Source: Chara braunii
Taxonomy: Eukaryota; Streptophyta; Charophyceae; Charales; Characeae
Assembly (NCBI GenBank): GCA_003427395.1
Contig: BFEA01000239.1
Coordinates: 1,935,809 to 1,957,783, forward strand
Direction of reading: 5' to 3'
Length of the DNA stretch: 21,975 nucleotides
In this document: piece after piece, positions 18,099 through 21,975 of the stretch
Numbering within the stretch: position 1 is the stretch's first letter
How the letters are laid out: every line of letters starts with the position of its first letter
Notes under the pieces: model-generated
Database searches by the model: none
What the model was told of the DNA's origin: nothing
The model's input: only the letters and a program-made list of their open reading frames with translations
Made by a program: the position numbers and the translations under genes

Positions 18099-19080
18099 CT
18101 AAATCTAATGTAGAATATATCCTACTAAAATTATCCCGTTCTCATCATATGAGCTCGCATGAGAGCCTATTCAGAACAACGACGATACCGAAGAGAGCAT
18201 TTAAAACAAATATCTACCTAAAATAAAACACAAATATTTACTGATAAAACTCCCAAATCATAATTCAGGCATTAGTCAATTATCACTTCTACTATCAAGG
18301 AAGGATATAATATACATATATCTTATAGATGAATACTCCAAACATGAATCAAAAATGCAGTATAACCCACAATAGATATCATATATTCACCATAATAATT
18401 CACAGCCTGGTAAACACATAAATGTTTGTTAGGGTTGTAGCTGAAAAATACGGTACCCCTTAGAAACGATAGAATGGATTTGACTCTACTGCCAGTCATG
18501 CAACAAAATAACTCTAAAAAATGTATTCCAGAAGGCAAAAATAAGACTAGCAATGAGTAAATAGCATAATACAATTGTTACCCCTTCAACTCTTAAGCGA
18601 AACATATAATACAGAGTGACAGTGTAATCCTCATGAGATAAAATCTCGACTCCTGAGCCCCGCTCTCAAGAGCAAGCCTCACCGCAACCCTCTCTAATTC
18701 TAGTGCTTGCACCTCACAGAACCTAATTATGGTCAGATGGACAACCCCATTCATACCTATCTAGGCAACGAACAACGAATTCGAACCCTTACAAATATGG
18801 TGGCCCTACTTAACGAGAGACGAGCCTAAGTCGCTACTCCAGAGTCACTCTCACGAAGCAGTAGCTGTTCCACTTTGACCATCATAATTTTGGCAAGGTA
18901 ACAAGCCCCTTCCTCCTCTCTCAACAAATAATGTAGTTACTTTCCTGTCTTATCATAGGAAAGATAACAACACCCCACTAATGGATCAGGAACATAGTTC
19001 TCGCGTGAGTCTTATTATCATTTTTGAGACTGATAATTGTTTCCTTAAGCCTCAACAAGGTAGCAACCTACGTAGCATCG
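18099..19080. other. AT-rich gene-free stretch
   Basis: No supported gene. It would contain the leader and 5' LTR of the gag element if they survive, but neither primer site nor LTR ends were recognised. Short hairpins GAGAT-AAA-ATCTC (about 18636-18648) and GCTCT-CA-AGAGC (about 18662-18673) lie close together. Confidence 0.35.
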
Positions 19081-19270
19081 CCTCCAAGAGCGAACATGTT
19101 CGCCCGAACGCGAACAAGTGTCAAAAATCCTCCGAACGCGAATATTAAAAATATTAAAAACAATAAAATTCTCAGAAAAATATGAAAAACATATATGTTA
19201 TGTAAAATAACAATACAAGCAACGTTTGCCTTGGAGTCATATTCAAATTCGTAGCCAATCATGAGTTAAA
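19081..19270. repeat. Direct repeat module, copy 1
   Basis: A GC-rich start with CGAACG words, including the near-palindrome GCGAAC-AT-GTTCGC (19090-19103), is followed by an A-rich part (AAAAATATGAAAAACATA..ATGTTATG..ACAA.AAACG.TTTGCCT). The same order occurs at about 19905-20110, so the two copies flank the inverted repeat at 19466-19893. Confidence 0.65.
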
Positions 19271-19465
19271 AATCAAAAACACGGTTCACACCCCATCACA
19301 AGCCAGCAAAACATCCATGAAACAAAAAAAGGTCCGTCACATTCAAAAAATACACTCCAGACACGCCGCTGGCACTAGAGGCATAACATGGCCGCCTAGT
19401 AACGGCCCCAACCACTGCCGCTCGACCTGACCGGAAAAAACCGTAGGAGGAAGCTAGCGAAGTCG

Positions 19466-19893
19466 TAGCATATATCATCACAAACAGAACTGTCCGGTAA
19501 ACCGTAGGCAAAAGGAGATAAGAGGACAACAAACAAGGGGCTGTGACAAACTGTTTCATCGGAGTTTCACTGACTCATCAGGAGGCTGAACCCTCAACAG
19601 TCTGCAGAATCCCCTCACTGATTACACTGTAAATGATAATCTACATCACTCACCCACACCAGATGGAAAACTCTACAGACTGTTGGTTCACACCTTATTT
19701 GATTTTGGTTAAGGTAGATTATCATTTACAGTGTAATCAGTGAGGGGATTCTGCACACTGTTGAGGGTTCAGCCTCCTGATGAGTCAGTGAAACTCCGAC
19801 GAAACAGTTTGTCACAGCCCCTTGTTTGTTGTCCTCTTCTCTCTCTCTGCCTACGGTTTACCGGGCAGTTCTATTTGTGACGATATATTTACA
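19466..19893. repeat. Long inverted repeat, about 180-bp arms around a 69-bp spacer
   Basis: The left arm (about 19466-19644) and right arm (about 19714-19893) are reverse complements over almost their whole length, with few substitutions apart from a short CT-rich segment that differs (19830-19850 against 19507-19520). Inner arm ends are CTAC (19641-19644) and GTAG (19714-19717). A transcript would fold into a double-stranded stem of about 180 pairs. Part of the spacer (CAGACTGTTG, about 19676) is also the reverse complement of a word in the left arm (about 19595). The two open frames on the arms encode similar peptides because of the symmetry and are not genes. No target duplication was identified. 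Confidence 0.92.
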
Positions 19894-19904
19894 GGGTAAC
19901 TGGT

Positions 19905-20110
19905 GTTCGGGACGGGCCGAACGCCCGAACGTATGGGACCCCTTGGGGATGCGTTCGGCCGTTCGAGCCGAANAAAAAAAAAAAAAAAAACACAGTTATA
20001 AAAAAAATATGAAAAATAAAATGTTATGGAGAAAAATAAACTAAACAAGATTTGCCTGATCATTACATCCGAATTCCTTACCAAATTTGAAATAAAAATA
20101 AAATATGAAA
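19905..20110. repeat. Direct repeat module, copy 2
   Basis: Partner of 19081-19270. The GC-rich start contains the foldback CCGAACG (19925-19931) with CGTTCGG (19952-19958) and CCCC-TT-GGGG inside it (19939-19948). An interrupted poly-A follows from about 19971, with one undetermined base at 19973, then A-rich text aligned with copy 1. A third GC-rich start with GCCGAACGCCGTCGGGTTCGG lies at about 20528-20570 without the A-rich part. Confidence 0.65.
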
Positions 20111-20161
20111 AACAAATACTAATAATTAAAATAAATAAAAGTAAAAAGAGAATTAAATTTA

Positions 20162-20524
20162 GTGAGTGCGCAAGCATGTTTTCGACACTGCCATCTTTGG
20201 CGATTTTTCATTTTTTTTTGGCCATAGCTAAATGCACTGAAAATTAACAGATGTGTACTTCACAAAATAAAAAACCCACTAAAAAAATTTCAAAAAATAA
20301 TAAAATTGTCTAGACCCCGAACTAAAGTGAAAACAAAAAGTAAAAAGTGAAAAAATACGTGGGCGAGCACGTTTTGACACTGCCATCTTTGGAGATTTTT
20401 AATTCTTATTTGGCTTAGCCAAATGACTTGAAAATTTACAGGCCCGTACCACACGTCATAGACAACTCACAAAAAACAATTCAGAAAAAAAGAGTTATTT
20501 TTAAGCTCCGAAATAATTTTTGGC
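20162..20524. repeat. Tandem repeat, two units of about 192 bp
   Basis: Unit one starts near 20162 and unit two near 20359. Both share GCACG/GCATGTTTT, GACACTGCCATCTTTGG, GATTTTT, TTTGGC..AGC.AAATG and TGAAAATT.ACAG in order. The second copy runs into the third CCGAACG module. Confidence 0.85.
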
Positions 20525-20563
20525 GGGGGCCGAACGCCGTCGGGTTCGGACCCCGTACGGCAC

Positions 20564-20579
20564 CCTGCAACGCAGGGAG
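20564..20579. repeat. Short perfect hairpin CCCTGC-AAC-GCAGGG
   Basis: Six-pair stem with a three-base loop just after the third CCGAACG module. A single case, possibly chance. Confidence 0.55.
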
Positions 20580-20826
20580 TAACAATTCACGAATCCATTT
20601 TCACTGAGGACAAATTATACACGCTGACTAATTCCCTTCAAGAAGAACCACCACCCATAGGAATGAGTCATCCCATTCACCTCTGGTCCCATGCAAGATG
20701 TGGGTTTCATGTAGAGTCTATGTCATCTTGGAAGGCAATCGATGTGTACGCCATCAATCCGATGTCAAATAAAATACAATAAAAACACGCATATGGAGAG
20801 AATCAAATAAAATTATCATAAAAATA

Positions 20827-20829
<3 letters not shown>
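20580..20829. other. Gene-free stretch
   Basis: No gene, RNA or clear repeat recognised. Confidence 0.4.

Positions 20830-20863
<34 letters not shown>
20830..20863. repeat. (TA)n microsatellite
   Basis: About 17 TA repeats. The Ile-Tyr open frame across it is a repeat artefact. Confidence 0.97.
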
Positions 20864-20865
<2 letters not shown>

Positions 20866-20906
20866 AAACGGTTTTCACCTTTTGCAGCAGCAGATGCAGA
20901 CCCCAG

Positions 20907-20917
20907 GGTTCGATCCC
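20907..20917 (+). promoter_or_regulatory. Isolated Pol III B-box-like sequence
   Basis: GGTTCGATCCC matches the tRNA B-box consensus exactly. No tRNA cloverleaf or A box could be completed upstream. It is more likely a tRNA-derived repeat fragment or chance. A near-match (GGTTCGATCTG) lies at about 21029. Confidence 0.35.
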
Positions 20918-20939
20918 TAGACCTCACCCAACCCATGTA

Positions 20940-21716
20940 CGATATCTGTGTAGATCTCGAGAGTTGAACCTCTGCCCTGTGTATTCGTAGACCGTTGGTA
21001 GGTCTGTCATAGGTCCATAGGTAGCAGGGGTTCGATCTGTAGGTCTATAGAGTAGAAGTCTTAACGATTTCCATAAGCCTAGTTGTAGCCCTTCTAGAAG
21101 GTCGGCAAGTGGGCAAGTGGTGAAGTGGCGAGTCAAGTGGTGGACTAAACTGCAGTGCGATTGCAGTACGACAACGGTAGGATAGCAGTGAGTCAACAGG
21201 CAATCAGCGGTCAGGTCTAGTCAGTCCCAATCCAGTCCAGCAAGTACCACGGGGACTGTGAGCACCATGGGCCGATGGCAAAGGGCAGACCAACAAGTTT
21301 CCGAAGTATAAATGAAGAGGCAGCGCCCAGCCATGCATTCATTCCTGCGTGAGCCATGCGGAAGCGCTGCCATAGCGACTTGTGCAAGGAGGCCTGCAGT
21401 GAGCCCGGAGGACGCAGTGGGCGAAAGAGGAGGAGCTTAGTATAGCGATAAGGTAGAGGCAGCCATAGCTGCCCTAACTGTACTATGAAGAGTGTGTGTG
21501 TATGTGTGAGTGTTCAGAGTAACGCGTGTGGGATATCCAGGGTGATCCGGTGTGTGTGAACAGTGAGTTGTTTGGATGTTGAGTCGCCATAGCCAGTTAA
21601 AAGTGAACCCGTATCTAGAAGCCATATCTCTGAGTTTTGAGTGGGCGCATGCCGCCAGTTTGTTGTGTTGATGTTTACATGCATGACAAGTGCGAATGAG
21701 AACGAATCTGATTGCA
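20940..21716 (+). mobile_element. 5' LTR of a plus-strand retrotransposon (left edge uncertain)
   Basis: Inferred from the primer-binding site directly downstream. The LTR would end in ..TTGCA at 21716, one base before the site. A TATA box (TATAAAT, 21307-21313) gives a plausible U3/R boundary about 400 bp from the end. The left edge cannot be set because the partner LTR is outside the window; 20940 is approximate. Three GCCATAGC motifs (21369, 21462, 21586) lie downstream of the TATA box, one in a perfect hairpin. Confidence 0.6.
21307..21313 (+). promoter_or_regulatory. TATA box of the LTR
   Basis: TATAAAT in a GC-richer context, about 410 bp upstream of the primer site. This is the expected arrangement for an LTR promoter. 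Confidence 0.5.
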
Positions 21717-21824
21717 TTGGTATCGGAGCTGGTACCCGCTATTCCATGCGCGCCGTCGTGTGCAGGGCCTGAAGCGCCATAGCAGAGGTGACCGCCGAAG
21801 GTTGTAGTCCGCCATAGCGGACCT
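21369..21824. repeat. GCCATAGC hairpin set (five motifs)
   Basis: The core GC-CATA-GC occurs at 21369-21376, 21462-21469, 21586-21593, 21776-21783 and 21811-21818. Two lie in perfect, different stems: GGCAGC-CATA-GCTGCC (21458-21473) and GTCCGC-CATA-GCGGAC (21807-21822). The first can pair as CGCT/AGCG in a shifted register. The third and fourth pair poorly. The set spans the LTR and the leader beyond the primer site. Confidence 0.6.
21718..21729 (+). promoter_or_regulatory. Primer-binding site, initiator-Met tRNA
   Basis: TGGTATCGGAGC matches the plant iMet-tRNA primer site TGGTATCAGAGC at 11 of 12 positions, following an LTR-like CA end by one base. Reverse transcription of the element would start here. 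Confidence 0.8.
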
Positions 21825-21876
21825 GAGGTTGGAGAAGCAACCGCGCACCTGCAAGAAGACCACGACGAAGAAGAAG

Positions 21877-21932
<56 letters not shown>

Positions 21933-21975
21933 AGATTGAGCGATACAAGATTGGGTTACTACGTACCTGCTGCGC
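21730..21975 (+). mobile_element. Leader of the plus-strand LTR retrotransposon (runs off the window)
   Basis: Untranslated sequence after the primer site. It holds two GCCATAGC motifs (21776, 21811) and a GA tract. No gag start is reached before the window ends. Confidence 0.6.
21880..21930. repeat. (GA)n microsatellite in the leader
   Basis: About 25 uninterrupted GA repeats. Purine tracts are common in retrotransposon leaders. On the other strand it makes a Leu-Ser frame that is not a gene. Confidence 0.97.

Noticed and set aside
18170-18205. Minus-strand GGTATCG as primer site of the gag element
   Set aside because: Only seven bases resemble the iMet primer site and no LTR end lies next to it.
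19296-20044. Two open frames sharing PTVYR.VLFV
   Set aside because: The similarity comes from the two arms of the long inverted repeat; no coding evidence.
20754-20936. Open frame with Ile-Tyr repeats on the minus strand
   Set aside because: It is the TA microsatellite in translation.
20880-20960. tRNA gene suggested by the exact B box at 20907-20917
   Set aside because: The T-arm stem does not close properly and no A box, anticodon arm or acceptor stem could be built around it.
21739-21948. Minus-strand open frame with Leu-Ser repeats at the window end
   Set aside because: It lies antisense to the retrotransposon leader and its repeat is the GA tract.

Overview
This is a stretch of repeat-dominated nuclear DNA from a plant-type eukaryote. 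Three observations point that way. There is a retrotransposon primer-binding site matching initiator-Met tRNA (21718-21729), the usual primer of plant LTR elements. There is a decayed hAT transposase (BED finger, DUF659, C-terminal dimerisation region). There are long CT/GA and TA microsatellites. The phylum cannot be fixed from the sequence: a charophyte alga or a land plant with a large genome both fit. No intact host gene, tRNA or rRNA could be supported. Almost all open frames are chance frames in repeats.

Layout: 1-1670 is an array of short hairpins around the core CCCTAACCCTAGGGT, including a duplicated segment of period 650. 2080-2620 is an LTR-like block on the minus strand with a primer-site-like sequence. 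2621-4400 is repeat-derived sequence ending in a CT tract. 4409-6755 is a broken hAT transposase on the minus strand. 7758-7994 is a run of eight back-to-back hairpins. 8214-9410 holds two tandem repeats. 9697-10430 is a second hairpin array, followed at 10650-11160 by a second, diverged copy of the LTR-like block. 11959-12905 and 13034-13420 are two more hairpin arrays with other loops, and 15916-16110 is a fifth, more decayed. 17026-18098 is a broken retrotransposon gag on the minus strand with a CCHC zinc knuckle. 19081-20575 is a complex of direct repeats with an inserted 428-bp inverted repeat. 20940-21975 is the 5' end of a plus-strand LTR retrotransposon that runs off the window.

The main discovery is the recurring hairpin architecture. 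At several separate places, short units share a conserved core or loop (usually 4-14 nt, commonly about 10). Their flanking arms differ between units yet remain complementary to each other. In array A the arms run through CTAGGC/GCCTAG, CTAAGC/GCCTAG and CTAAGC/GCTTAG, so a two-step compensatory change is visible together with its intermediate. This means base pairing is being kept, or repeatedly restored, while the primary sequence drifts. The arrays lie inside and beside LTR-retrotransposon sequence. They could be RNA structures of element transcripts, DNA cruciform or protein-binding sites, or the product of template-switch correction of quasi-palindromes. All pairings were found by eye; no folding program or statistics were run.
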